From positions 6,640,001-6,704,000 of the forward strand of contig NZ_CP023688.1 in NCBI RefSeq assembly GCF_008704655.1: DNA of 64,000 bases, read 5' to 3'. The DNA comes from Streptomyces rimosus (GTDB lineage: Bacteria > Actinomycetota > Actinomycetes > Streptomycetales > Streptomycetaceae). The position numbers and the translations under genes are program-made. The notes beneath the pieces are model-generated. The model had not been told where the DNA came from. It saw only the letters and a list, made by a program, of their open reading frames with translations, and made no database searches. Shown here piece after piece: positions 46,867-54,630 of this stretch. The number at the start of each line of letters is the position of its first letter. Position 1 is the stretch's first letter.

Positions 46867-47696
46867 GACGTCGCCCCCGGGACAGCCTGGCCCCCGGTGA
46901 TTTCGTCGGCCGTGACGCGCGGCGCGGGGAACTCGTCCTCGGCGGTGACCTCGCCGCGCTGGATGGACTGAAAGATGACCTGCAGCTGGGCCACGTCGTG
47001 CTCGGTCCACTTCGCCGAGGACCGGCCGAGCTTGGTCTCGATGCGGTCCGAGGTGACGCCGATCCCCTCGAAGGCGCGGATAGCGTCGGCCACCCGCACG
47101 TTCAAGGACTTGCCGCCGCCGTCGCGCAGGGTCTGCTCGCACAGGTTCTTGGCCTCCTCCACGAACCAGGGCGGCAGAATCGCGAAGATCGCCTCCCGGA
47201 TGCGGCGGGCCCCGTTGTTGGCGTTGTTCTCGTAGATGTCCCGCAGCTCCTTCAAGGGCACGGGACCGTTGTCCTTGGTGTCCCGCAGGTGCGGGACGAT
47301 GAAGGTGCTGCTGTTGCGCGAGTTCTTCTCGACATCCCAGGCAAACGCCTGCATTTCCGACTGCGCGAACTCGTCGTCGCGGCGCATCTCGACCAACCCG
47401 TACTGCACGTTGCCCCAGCAGCGCGCCAGCTCTCGGGCAAGGTGGACGGACGGGCCGGACACCGTCTTGCCTGCGCGGGGGAAGCGGAAGAACGCGCGCT
47501 CAGCCAGGTACTTCTGCTTGCACGACTGACGCATCTCGTCGATGGCGGCCTGGATGTTGCGAGGGCACTGCTGCGCCACGACGATCGCCGCCTGCACCTC
47601 GGCCACCGCGCGGGACTGCTCCACCGCAGTCCCCTGGCCGATGCGAGTCGGCGCCCCCGCCGGACTCATACGCTCGATCTGCTGGTACTGGTTCAC
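46863..47696 (-). CDS. Putative single-strand annealing protein (phage recombination)
   Basis: A 277-residue protein with a GTG overlapping the exonuclease gene stop. The region FRFPRAGKTVSGPSVHLARELARCWGNVQYGLVEMRRDDEFAQSEMQAFAWDVEKNS matches a phage family found beside exonucleases. G-x-S-x2-LARELAR-WGN resembles annealing (RecT/Sak-like) proteins that load on single strands. Helix EDIYENNANNGARRIREAIFAILP and a C-terminal acidic tail follow. Pairing with the adjacent nuclease supports a RecET-type system. The family name is inferred. Confidence 0.65.
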   Translation of the reverse strand: MNQYQQIERMSPAGAPTRIGQGTAVEQSRAVAEVQAAIVVAQQCPRNIQAAIDEMRQSCKQKYLAERAFFRFPRAGKTVSGPSVHLARELARCWGNVQYGLVEMRRDDEFAQSEMQAFAWDVEKNSRNSSTFIVPHLRDTKDNGPVPLKELRDIYENNANNGARRIREAIFAILPPWFVEEAKNLCEQTLRDGGGKSLNVRVADAIRAFEGIGVTSDRIETKLGRSSAKWTEHDVAQLQVIFQSIQRGEVTAEDEFPAPRVTADEITGGQAVPGATS

Positions 47697-48586
47697 AGGT
47701 ACTCCTCGGAGTCGCGAATCTCCGCGTACGGGGGAAGGGAGAGGTAGGCGATGTCGTCGCTGTAGCCGGGCCAACGGCCGGTCTCGACGCACTCGGCGTA
47801 CGTCTCGATGGCGCGCCGGTTGCGGGCGGCGCCGATGCGCATCGCCATGGCGCTGGGCTGGTAGACGGTCACCAGGTACGGCGGCGTCTTCTCCTGGCAC
47901 ACGAACACGAACTGGGCGTCGTCCCCGGCCAGGCCGAGGGCGCGGCATCCGGAGCGGTACCAGTCGGCTTGCTGGTGGTAGCCGTACTCGTGCATCGCCC
48001 GTTGCAGCGCGGCGGGTTCGGCGGACCGAGTGGTCTTGTAGTCGGGGATGACCATGCGGCCAGGGCCCGGCGCGGGACGCCAGTCCAGCAGGGCGCGCCG
48101 CATGACGCCGGTCGGGCCGTCCCGCCACACGAGCGCGGACTCCGGCGTGCCGCTGCCGGGCTCGAACAGCTTCCGCGCGACCGGGTGCTGCCACAGGGCA
48201 TTCGCCATGGCCTGGACCACGTCGTAGTCCTTGCGCAGAAGCGGCATGGCACCGCTCTCGCGGACCGCTTCGCGCTCGTCCCGAGCAGCCGACGTACGCC
48301 AGTCGTCGAAGTCCAGCGGCACCAGCTCGGGGCCGGCGTCGAGGACCAGGCGGTGCGCGGCGTGCCCGAAGTCGAACGTGGCCTTCGGCGGCGGCGGGTT
48401 GTCCTGCTCGTGCCGGAAGAGCGCCGGGCAGGACGGAGGCAACAGCTTGCGGGCACCCGACGAGGACAGGGAGCCGCCCGGCACCGGATCGGCGTGGTAC
48501 TCGTCAGCGGTCAGGTCGTACAGGCCGGGCCCGGTGACGGGCCCGGCGGCCGGGGCCGAAGCCCCGGCCGGCAGGGTAGTCGTCAC
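47693..48586 (-). CDS. Exonuclease VIII-like nuclease (RecE/YqaJ fold)
   Basis: A 297-residue protein (GTG overlapping the previous stop). Nuclease signatures of the PD-(D/E)XK type: SSGARKLLPPSCPALF (the ligand-binding helix), HAAHRLVLD, and the catalytic core VIPDYKTTRSAEPAALQRAMHEYGYHQQADWY with D/K at the expected places, then QFVFVCQEKTPPYLVTV. It should digest one strand of double-stranded DNA for the annealing partner. Pairing and order (exonuclease, annealing protein) are typical of temperate phages. Confidence 0.85.
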   Translation of the reverse strand: MTTTLPAGASAPAAGPVTGPGLYDLTADEYHADPVPGGSLSSSGARKLLPPSCPALFRHEQDNPPPPKATFDFGHAAHRLVLDAGPELVPLDFDDWRTSAARDEREAVRESGAMPLLRKDYDVVQAMANALWQHPVARKLFEPGSGTPESALVWRDGPTGVMRRALLDWRPAPGPGRMVIPDYKTTRSAEPAALQRAMHEYGYHQQADWYRSGCRALGLAGDDAQFVFVCQEKTPPYLVTVYQPSAMAMRIGAARNRRAIETYAECVETGRWPGYSDDIAYLSLPPYAEIRDSEEYL

Positions 48587-49041
48587 CAGATCCTCCCGAT
48601 CTCGCGGAGGCCGCCGGTACGCGCCCGGACTGCCTCCGTAGGCTCCCCGTCGTCGAAGGGGTTGGTGTCGAAGGGAGCAATCAGCTCGCCTTTCACCGGG
48701 TCGGTGTCCTGGCTCATCCAGGCACGTCCCTTGCCGTCGATGTAGATACGGCGGCGCCGGTCGGCCGGGTCGGCGGAACGTTCGCCGTTGGCGGCCTGCT
48801 CGACTGCCGCCACCCACTCCGGCACGGGCATCGGCTGATCTCCACGCCGCGCCGCCTGGCGCGCCTGGTCGCATACGGCGCGCACGGCATCGAGGCAGCT
48901 GCTGAGGTAGGACATCTCCTCGGCCACCGTCGGCTCCGTGCCGACGTACCTCTCCAACTGCGCGATCAGCCAGCGGGTATCGGCGAGGAACACCCCGGCC
49001 TCGATGTGGTTCTTGATTTGTGCGAGGCGGTCGTCAGCCAC
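48583..49041 (-). CDS. Phage protein of unknown function
   Basis: A 152-residue protein. The GTG at 49041 is chosen because AGGAGG precedes it; a GTG at 49059 would enclose the site. Helical N-terminal half (ADDRLAQIKNHIEAGVFLADTRWLIAQLERY; AVRAVCDQARQAARRG), then an acidic mid-region and a segment IYIDGKGRAWMSQDTDPVKGELIAPFDTNPFDDGEP that looks like a small beta domain. No family was recognised. Confidence 0.53.
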   Translation of the reverse strand: MADDRLAQIKNHIEAGVFLADTRWLIAQLERYVGTEPTVAEEMSYLSSCLDAVRAVCDQARQAARRGDQPMPVPEWVAAVEQAANGERSADPADRRRRIYIDGKGRAWMSQDTDPVKGELIAPFDTNPFDDGEPTEAVRARTGGLREIGRIW

Positions 49042-49249
49042 GGCGCGCCTCCTGCTCACCCGTCACGTCGATGTGGGTGAGGAGGATGCCGCCCGCGCAG
49101 CCCTCGACCGAGACGACGGCCACGCCGTGACCAAGCGTCCAAGCCGGAGTGCGGGTGCGGGTGAGCAGAGGCTGCTCGTCACGCGTGGCGGGGAAGGCTG
49201 CTACGCGAGTACCGACGGGGTGCTTTGCGTTCCACTGCTCGGCGTTCAC
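49034..49249 (-). CDS. Small protein of unknown function
   Basis: A 71-residue protein (GTG overlapping the previous stop, own stop overlapping the next gene). Mostly beta strands with a single Cys (VSVEGCAGGILLTHIDV). Probably a small beta-barrel. No motif. Confidence 0.5.
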   Translation of the reverse strand: MNAEQWNAKHPVGTRVAAFPATRDEQPLLTRTRTPAWTLGHGVAVVSVEGCAGGILLTHIDVTGEQEARRG

Positions 49250-49851
49250 GCGGCCACCGCCTTCGCGGCGTCCCACAGGTCGATGCCGCGGCGGATCGCG
49301 TGGCAGCAGTGCAGGAAGCCGGGCGTGTAGTCGCTGAAGTCCCACTCCGACAGGTCACCGAAGTCCCAGCCGTCGTAACGGAAGTCCGCCAATGCCGCGC
49401 GGGCACCCGTCTCGTGGCTGATGTCGGCCAGTTCGAAAATCTCGCGGGTGACTTCGGCGCCGATGCCGCGCGGGGCCTCACCCTCGCGGATGGAGTGGAC
49501 GACGTACTGCTTGACCTGCCGCTCGAACAGTTCCGGGTCGAAGCCCTCGACCTCGTCGCGGCCAGCGCGGACCTTCTCCGACCAGTAGCCGGGGTTGATC
49601 TCGCCGCTGAAGGCGGTGCGCCGGAACAGGGCGAACATGTCCTCGGTCGCGTCGATGTCGAAGTGGAAGACCCAGCCCGCCTTGACGACGAGGTTGTACG
49701 GCCACGTGATCAGCTCGAAGGGGCCGATACGGCCCTGCTCGGGGGTGGAAAACCGCAGGTGCCGGTACAGCCCGTCGACGCGCAGGACGGTCATCTCAAG
49801 CCGGGCCGTGTCGCGGGCGAACCGCTCGGCGATCTCGGAGCACTCGGTCAT
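49246..49851 (-). CDS. Conserved actinophage protein
   Basis: A 201-residue protein with an ATG overlapping the previous stop. It has helices (IAERFARDTARLEM), strand regions (YRHLRFSTPEQGRIGPFELITWPYNLVVKAGWVFHFDIDATEDMF) and a C-terminal aromatic helix region (DGWDFGDLSEWDFSDYTPGF) with two adjacent Cys (HCCHAIRRG). Similar proteins recur in Streptomyces phages. The function is unknown; no catalytic site seen. Confidence 0.55.
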   Translation of the reverse strand: MTECSEIAERFARDTARLEMTVLRVDGLYRHLRFSTPEQGRIGPFELITWPYNLVVKAGWVFHFDIDATEDMFALFRRTAFSGEINPGYWSEKVRAGRDEVEGFDPELFERQVKQYVVHSIREGEAPRGIGAEVTREIFELADISHETGARAALADFRYDGWDFGDLSEWDFSDYTPGFLHCCHAIRRGIDLWDAAKAVAA

Positions 49852-50279
49852 CGCCCGTCACCGCCCCGAGCGGCCTTGGCCAGTTCTGCGGCTGTGTCGA
49901 GCAGCGCGCCGAGGTGGGCCAGACCACCGACCTCGTCGATCTGTTCGCGCCCGCACGCGCCGCACGGCTGCACCAGGACGAACGTCGACTCGTCGCCGTC
50001 GGTGATGCGGTACCGCAGGTACTCGCTGCGTCCCTCGCCGAGGCGGGCCGTGGCCTGTTCGACGCCCTCCGGCAGCTCGGCCGTGCCGGTGTACTGCCAG
50101 TCCAGCAGGGCGGCGGCCTCCTCACCCAGGGTCATACGGGCCGTACCGCGGGCAAAGCCGAGGAACTCGTCCCGGTGCTTGTCGAACATCTCGTCGCCCT
50201 GAGACTCGGCTGCGGCCGTCAACTTGCTGAACGCGAGGCTCGCGAGGTCGGCGACGGTCATGGGTTGGGTCGTCGTCAT
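49848..50279 (-). CDS. Phage protein with a Cys pair
   Basis: A 143-residue protein. Helical N-terminus (VADLASLAFSKLTAAAESQGDEMFDKHRDEF), strand region with YLRYRITDGDESTFVLVQPCGACGREQIDEVGGLAHLGALL, where CGAC and the following helix could bind metal. Acidic C-terminus. No family was recognised. Confidence 0.53.
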   Translation of the reverse strand: MTTTQPMTVADLASLAFSKLTAAAESQGDEMFDKHRDEFLGFARGTARMTLGEEAAALLDWQYTGTAELPEGVEQATARLGEGRSEYLRYRITDGDESTFVLVQPCGACGREQIDEVGGLAHLGALLDTAAELAKAARGGDGR

Positions 50280-50509
50280 CGGACACCGTCCTTGCGGGTG
50301 TAGTAGCGGCGGCCAGGCGTCTCGTGCAGGGCGAGGAGGCCGTCACGGTGGAGGCGGGCCAGGTCACGGCGCGCCGTACGGGAAAGCGGGGCGGGCCAAC
50401 CGGCAGAGCGGTACAGGCGCAGCACCCGCCGGGTGGTCCACTCGCCCGGCTGGCGGACGACCGAGGCGGCCAGCAGCTGGCGGCGCTTCGTCTCGGACAC
50501 GGTGCTCAT
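50276..50509 (-). CDS. Winged-helix regulator
   Basis: A 77-residue basic protein: KRRQLLAASVVRQPGEWTTRRVLRLYRSAGWPAPLSRTARRDLARLHRDGLLALHETPGRRYYTRK. This is one complete winged helix (three helices, then a beta wing ending YYTRKDG), as in DeoR/GntR-like phage regulators. It is a likely early-operon regulator; the target is unknown. Confidence 0.75.
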   Translation of the reverse strand: MSTVSETKRRQLLAASVVRQPGEWTTRRVLRLYRSAGWPAPLSRTARRDLARLHRDGLLALHETPGRRYYTRKDGVR

Positions 50510-50682
50510 CCGGCGAACACCCCCAAGACCACGGCGACCACAGCGGTCAGCAGGAGCAGCAGGGAACAGCCCGACCCCGGGTCGTGGTCGAAAGCGGCGC
50601 GGTCCTGCGCCTCACGCAGCGACCGGGCCTGGCCGCAGTCGCTGGGGCGGCGCCAGTGGCCGCCGCCGGAGAACGTGCTCAC
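50506..50682 (-). CDS. 58-residue protein with C-terminal membrane helix
   Basis: GTG at 50682 overlaps the previous stop, and its stop overlaps the next ATG. The N-terminus is Gly/Arg-rich with one Cys (GGGHWRRPSDCGQARSL), and the C-terminus (CSLLLLLTAVVAVVLGVFAG) is a clear membrane helix. A tail-anchored membrane protein of unknown role. Confidence 0.58.
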   Translation of the reverse strand: MSTFSGGGHWRRPSDCGQARSLREAQDRAAFDHDPGSGCSLLLLLTAVVAVVLGVFAG

Positions 50683-50918
50683 CAGCCACCTCCCAACTGC
50701 GGCGGAACGTCGCGGGTGGAAGCCAGACCCTCAATGACCCCGGCGATTGCCGCCGCGGGCTGGACACGCAGGACATCGCGCCACATAAGGTCGACGTCAC
50801 CGCCGGCCGCCACCAAGTCGCGCGCGGTGTCGTAGGCGAACATGAACACCAGCGGGTTCTCCGACGCGGCGCAGCGCACGCTGGCCAGGGAGAACGCGGC
50901 ATCAGCGGAGCGCTTCAC
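50679..50918 (-). CDS. Small helical protein of unknown function
   Basis: A 79-residue protein with a GTG start overlapping the preceding stop. Helices AAFSLASVRCAASENPLVFMFAYDTARDLVAAGG and VDLMWRDVLRVQPAAAIAGVIEG. Probably two-helix folding, with one Cys. No family was recognised. Confidence 0.5.
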   Translation of the reverse strand: MKRSADAAFSLASVRCAASENPLVFMFAYDTARDLVAAGGDVDLMWRDVLRVQPAAAIAGVIEGLASTRDVPPQLGGGW

Positions 50919-51160
50919 GGACGCTCACCCCCCGCCGGCTCCTGCACGTCAGCCACGTCCAGAAGCCCGACACGGATCGCCGTCGCCACGGCGTGCGCAC
51001 TGCAACGGGCGCCCAGCCGCCGGTACAGCAGGCGGCGGTGGCTCTTGATCGTGGCGGGGGCCAGGCACAGGCGCCGCGCCGTTTCTCCTACGGACAGCCC
51101 GTTGGCCATGGCCACCAGGGCCGCCCGCTGCTGCTGCGGCAGCACACGGACCGCCATCAC
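50915..51160 (-). CDS. LuxR-type helix-turn-helix protein
   Basis: An 81-residue stand-alone GerE/LuxR HTH: QQQRAALVAMANGLSVGETARRLCLAPATIKSHRRLLYRRLGARCSAHAVATAIRVGLL. The four-helix pattern, including the recognition helix APATIKSHRRLLYRR, is complete; there is no receiver or ligand domain. It starts at a GTG (51160) or ATG (51157). Stand-alone LuxR domains are common regulators in Streptomyces phages. Confidence 0.85.
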   Translation of the reverse strand: MMAVRVLPQQQRAALVAMANGLSVGETARRLCLAPATIKSHRRLLYRRLGARCSAHAVATAIRVGLLDVADVQEPAGGERP

Positions 51161-51513
51161 CGCTCACCGCTTTCGGCGAGCGCACGCAGGGCAGCGATGA
51201 CCTCGTCCGCCGTGCGCTCCTCCGCGTCGTTCCAGTTCGACACCGCAACCTGCGCGCCGTCCCGCATGTCTTCCACCGGCAGGCCGAGGTGGCCTGCGAC
51301 AAGGACGGCGTAGGTCTCCAGCTCGCTGGGCTCGTCTCCTGGCATCCACGGAGGGAGAGGGGTGCCGAACAGGTGGAGGGACAGGGCACCCAGCAGGCAC
51401 ACGGGGCTTTCCTGCGGTGTCTCCGCCACTGCCGTGGTGTCGTAGTAGTCGTCCTTGCCGTGGCCGTTCCTCACGATCGTCTCGGCGGCCTCCGCGAATA
51501 CAGTGCGGGTCAT
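51157..51513 (-). CDS. DUF6197-like phage protein
   Basis: A 118-residue protein. TRTVFAEAAETIVRNGHGKDDYYDT and a later ESPVCLLGALSLHLFGTP, followed by the conserved VAVSNWNDAEERTADEVIAALRALAE. The CLLGAL and SxWND motifs are those I associate with the DUF6197 family of actinophage proteins. The function is unknown. Confidence 0.62.
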   Translation of the reverse strand: MTRTVFAEAAETIVRNGHGKDDYYDTTAVAETPQESPVCLLGALSLHLFGTPLPPWMPGDEPSELETYAVLVAGHLGLPVEDMRDGAQVAVSNWNDAEERTADEVIAALRALAESGER

Positions 51514-52844
51514 CGGACGTCACCTCCCTCGGGCGCGCGGCAGACGGCACACCGATGGAACGCGTCGAGGGCCTCGCGGCAGGAGTCGACGCAACTGCGG
51601 CAGAACGGACTGTCGTTGTGCCGGGCGCGGCCGTCGAAACGGGTGTCCTCGGGGTCGAACAGTTGGCGGCACCGGCCGCAGGTCGCTGGGCTCGTCGGCG
51701 CGTCCTCGTCGTACGGCTCGACCTGCCACCGCTCCGCCGCCCGGTCCCACACCACGGACCACTCGTCGCGGTCGGTGAGGGTGCCGTCGAGGTCGATGCC
51801 CACGTGCATGCCTGCGTCGTTTGCGGCGTTGAGGGCGTTGGCGATGGTCTCCCAGTACGAGCGGGCGCCTCCGAGGTTGCCCGGCCGGACCGCGCCCCGC
51901 TGGATCTTGGACGCCATGCCCTCGATGGCCTCCGCCTGCAAGGCGTGCTGGCGGCTACCGGTCGACCTGTACTCGCGCGCCTTCTTCACCAGCCACGCGA
52001 TGATCTGCGCGTCCCGCTCGGCGACGACCTCGGCGCGGGTGGACTCGCCCGGCGCGCGGGTGTCCTTCCCGACCGCCGACTCGCCGCACGCTCCCGCATG
52101 GCTCCGCGCCCACTGCTCAGCCGCACCGGCCCTCGGGGAGTAGCACCCCTGACCGCACCCGCTGCACTCCGCCTTGGCGGCGCCCGGCTCGTACACCTTC
52201 GGGCACGGTGTGACGACGACCTCGGCGCCGCCGGACGTGGGAATGCGGGTGGACTCGCCCTTGCGGGTGTCCTTCCCGGCCTCGTCGGCGCGCTCCTCCA
52301 GCACCAGGGCGGCGCGGTACAGGCCCTCGGCCTGCCGCGCGCGGCCGACCTCGGGCATCTCGTCGGCCAGGCCACGCAGGCGCCGCGCCTCCTCTCGCAG
52401 GATCTCAGCGTGATCGGTGGCGGTCTGCTGCTCCAGCTCGGCGACACGGTCCCGCAGCTCGTTGCGCTCCATCTGCACGGCGATCGAAGCCCCGAACATG
52501 TCCTGCACGGCCGTCTGCAACTCTCGGGCACGGGCCGCGTACCGATCGGCCGCCCCGCCAGCGGAGAGCGCGCGAGTGCGCGCCATGCGCCAGGCGATGC
52601 GGTAGCGCTCCGCCTCCGACTCGGCATCGAGCAGCCGCCGCAGGACCGGCGCCATCCGTTCGCCCATGTACGAGAGGAGGTTCAGGCAGTAGAGGTCCTC
52701 CCACGGCGGGTGCTCGTGCTCGCGGACGTTGTTGGCGGACCCACCGAGCGAGACGACGAGGTCGGCGCGGGCCGGCTTCGCATCGGCGAGGTGGGCTGCC
52801 AGCGCGGCGCGCTGCTCAGGGGAAAGAGGGGAACGGGCGCTCAT
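51510..52844 (-). CDS. Multi-domain early phage protein with HAD-like motif and zinc ribbons
   Basis: A 444-residue protein (ATG at 52844). Domains in order: helical N-terminal domain; long coiled coil (about 95-170); CPKVYEPGAAKAECSGCGQGC zinc cluster (about residue 215); an Arg/Lys-rich segment and helix SRQHALQAEAIEGMASKIQRG. Then come HVGIDLDGTLTDRDEW (a DxDGT motif like HAD motif I, near residue 365) and a second ribbon (CGRCRQLF and FCRSCVDSC, CAVCRAP). The HAD motif stands alone without the later catalytic motifs, so it may only resemble one. GKDTR-x-GESTR occurs twice. Confidence 0.6.
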   Translation of the reverse strand: MSARSPLSPEQRAALAAHLADAKPARADLVVSLGGSANNVREHEHPPWEDLYCLNLLSYMGERMAPVLRRLLDAESEAERYRIAWRMARTRALSAGGAADRYAARARELQTAVQDMFGASIAVQMERNELRDRVAELEQQTATDHAEILREEARRLRGLADEMPEVGRARQAEGLYRAALVLEERADEAGKDTRKGESTRIPTSGGAEVVVTPCPKVYEPGAAKAECSGCGQGCYSPRAGAAEQWARSHAGACGESAVGKDTRAPGESTRAEVVAERDAQIIAWLVKKAREYRSTGSRQHALQAEAIEGMASKIQRGAVRPGNLGGARSYWETIANALNAANDAGMHVGIDLDGTLTDRDEWSVVWDRAAERWQVEPYDEDAPTSPATCGRCRQLFDPEDTRFDGRARHNDSPFCRSCVDSCREALDAFHRCAVCRAPEGGDVR

Positions 52845-53038
52845 GCCGCACCACCCGACCGGCCACGCTCGGCCCGCCAAGCCGCCGCCGCCTCACCGCA
52901 GCACAACGGCTCACCGACCTCGAACTCCGCCCGCAATTCCGGGTAGATACGTGCGGTCTCAGCCGTCAGCGTCTCGGCGATCAAGTCGCAGTGTCCGCAC
53001 ATGGTGTGCTCACCGTCGCGGTAGGTACGAGCACTCAC
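52841..53038 (-). CDS. Small Cys-containing protein
   Basis: A 65-residue protein with a GTG overlapping the stop of the next upstream gene. CGHCDLIAETLTAETARIYPEL at the N-terminal half and PLCCGEAAAAWRAERGR at the C-terminal half: four Cys in CxxC + CC, suitable for metal. The function is unknown. Confidence 0.55.
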   Translation of the reverse strand: MSARTYRDGEHTMCGHCDLIAETLTAETARIYPELRAEFEVGEPLCCGEAAAAWRAERGRSGGAA

Positions 53039-53346
53039 GCCGCACCCCGCAGACCGGCCGCAGCCCGGATGCTCTCCGCCAGCGCGAGGCACTGCTGCCC
53101 GTAGACCGGGATGCGAGTGGACACCTCGTCGAGCAGCTGCTCGACGAGCAGGGACTCGGCCCGGTGACCGTCGTACGGCCGGGCGTCGGCCTGCTCGCCG
53201 AGGATGTCGGCGAGCGCGTCGGCGTGGTCGGTGACCAGGCTGAGGAGCAGCGCCTCGATGAAGGGGCTCACGTCCAGCGTGACCCCGGCCGGGATGCGCT
53301 CGACGGAGATACGGAACGGCCCGTCAACGGGCGTCGCCTCAGCCAC
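53035..53346 (-). CDS. Small phage protein of unknown function
   Basis: A 103-residue protein with GTG start choices at 53346 or 53355 (GAGGGG precedes the former by 9 bases). Strands (FRISVERIPAGVTLDV) then helices (PFIEALLLSLVTDHADALADILGEQ and LLVEQLLDEVSTRI). No motif was recognised. Confidence 0.5.
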   Translation of the reverse strand: MAEATPVDGPFRISVERIPAGVTLDVSPFIEALLLSLVTDHADALADILGEQADARPYDGHRAESLLVEQLLDEVSTRIPVYGQQCLALAESIRAAAGLRGAA

Positions 53347-53851
53347 GGTCGGCACCCCCTCGCCGGGCCGCGCGACGCGCCTTCATACGGGCCAGGATCT
53401 GCGCATCAGACGGCCGCACCCACCCGTGACCACCGACACCCACCCCGTGCTGAATGCCGTGCGGGAGTGAAATCCCGCACCAAGCGCAGGCGTACGGCTC
53501 AGGCATCGCGACGGCCGGGCCCGGGATGTCCAGCAGGGCCCACGCCTTCACCGGCACCCCGGCCACGACCGCGTCCATCTCCACATACGGACGCGGATCG
53601 CCGGGCCGGAACGGCGTGGTCTTGGCCGCCGTGCCGAGCGCCTGCGCCAGCGACGCCACGCCCTCGGCCGACTGGTGGAAGTACGCCTCCACGCTCGACT
53701 GCGCTGCGGCCTGCTTCGTGCTATGCGTGGTGATCGTGGTGGGGATGGCCGGGCTGAGCGTGAGGATCTGCTCGGCCACCGCCAAGGCGGCCAGGTGCCC
53801 GCGGCGCTGCGCGTCGGCAGCATCCGGCGGGGACGTAGTCTGTGTGATCAC
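53339..53851 (-). CDS. First gene of the early operon, Cys-containing, unknown
   Basis: A 170-residue protein (GTG at 53851 with GAGG upstream). Helical N-terminal part (HLAALAVAEQILTLS), a beta domain with YVEMDAVVAGVPVKAWALLDIPG, and CAWCGISLPHGIQHGVGVGGHGWVRPSDAQILARMKARR with a possible metal pair and basic end. As the first gene after the regulatory region it may be expressed very early. No family was recognised. Confidence 0.53.
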   Translation of the reverse strand: MITQTTSPPDAADAQRRGHLAALAVAEQILTLSPAIPTTITTHSTKQAAAQSSVEAYFHQSAEGVASLAQALGTAAKTTPFRPGDPRPYVEMDAVVAGVPVKAWALLDIPGPAVAMPEPYACAWCGISLPHGIQHGVGVGGHGWVRPSDAQILARMKARRAARRGGADRG

Positions 53852-53946
53852 GGGAGCCTCATTTCTGGATTGGTGAGGCGAGCCCCAGGGGTCGCGACCG
53901 GGTCCAGCCGGCGCGGCCCCGACTCGCATCGGGAACGGCAGCGAGA

Positions 53947-54228
53947 TCAGGTGCGCGGGAGAGCCGCGCGCGGCGCGGAGCGCCGGCGAGAGCGACGCGG
54001 CTCCGGCGCGCGGGTCTCCGGGGCGGTAGCCCGAGCGGAGAGCGTGTCTCCGGCCAGGCGATCCGCTTCCCAGGCCAGGACCTCCTGGAGCGGAAAACGG
54101 AGGACCAAGCCGGTCTTGAACCCGCGCGGCGCCGTGCCGCGGTGGCGCATGGTGTAGATGGCCTGCTTCGTCACCTGCCACCGGGCAGCGAGCTGCTCCA
54201 CGGTCAGGTGGGGGGAGCTATCGGACAT
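53947..54228 (-). CDS. xis: Excisionase-like protein (HTH_17/AlpA type)
   Basis: A 93-residue protein. LTVEQLAARWQVTKQAIYTMRHRGTAPRGFKTGLVLRFPLQEVLAWEADR is the complete excisionase/HTH_17 domain: helix-turn-helix followed by a wing with RGTAPRG-x3-G. A basic Arg/Ser/Pro tail (about 35 residues) follows. It lies near the integrase and between the early operon and the repressor, the normal place for a phage excisionase that directs the integrase to excision. It could also act as a control protein. It overlaps the XRE gene by 11 bases. Confidence 0.75.
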   Translation of the reverse strand: MSDSSPHLTVEQLAARWQVTKQAIYTMRHRGTAPRGFKTGLVLRFPLQEVLAWEADRLAGDTLSARATAPETRAPEPRRSRRRSAPRAALPRT

Positions 54229-54457
54229 CGGGTGCCTCTGCTTCGTGTCGCGCGATCTGGGTGATCGCGGCCCTGGCCGCCTGCTCCTCTGAGAGAGCGA
54301 CGGCGATCCGTCGAAGGACGTCAGGGCTGGGTTTGGCTTTGCCGCGTTCGATTCGGGAGAGCCAGCCGGGGGAGATGCCGATGTGCCTGGCGAATGCCGT
54401 CAGCCCGTAGCCGCTCTCCTCGCGCTGGCGCCGGATGGTGGATCCCTGCGCCTGCAT
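54218..54457 (-). CDS. XRE-family repressor/Cro-like protein on a leaderless transcript
   Basis: A 79-residue protein: TIRRQREESGYGLTAFARHIGISPGWLSRIERGKAKPSPDVLRRIAVALSEEQ is a full XRE helix-turn-helix. The ATG at 54457 is seven bases beyond the -10 box and has no ribosome-binding site, so the transcript is probably leaderless. It is divergent from the larger XRE gene at 54631, giving a two-repressor switch as in lambda CI/Cro, where this smaller one would be the Cro-like member leading into xis and the early operon. Confidence 0.82.
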   Translation of the reverse strand: MQAQGSTIRRQREESGYGLTAFARHIGISPGWLSRIERGKAKPSPDVLRRIAVALSEEQAARAAITQIARHEAEAPDVR

Positions 54458-54464
54458 AGTGGAA

Positions 54465-54493
54465 AGATTAGGAAAGAAACGGCAGCTAGGCAA
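54465..54493 (-). promoter_or_regulatory. Leaderless promoter of the early/Cro-like operon with repeated boxes
   Basis: TTGCCT (54493-54488) and TAATCT (54470-54465) with a 17-base spacer, seven bases before the ATG. GGAAAGA occurs twice across the -10/spacer region (54461, 54471), GGAAACAA at 54523 and its inverse TTGTTTC at 54582 and 54595. These related boxes across the divergent promoters are probable operator sites for the two repressors. Confidence 0.78.
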
Positions 54494-54630
54494 GAGGTGA
54501 CGGGAAGGAGGAGGAAGAAAGTGGAAACAAGCAGGTCGGAGGCTTGAACCCGGCTGTCGGACCGGCGGACCCATTGGTACGTTGTTTCCTGCTGTTGTTT
54601 CTTGTTGCCCGTGGAAGGGTGGACGCTGCG

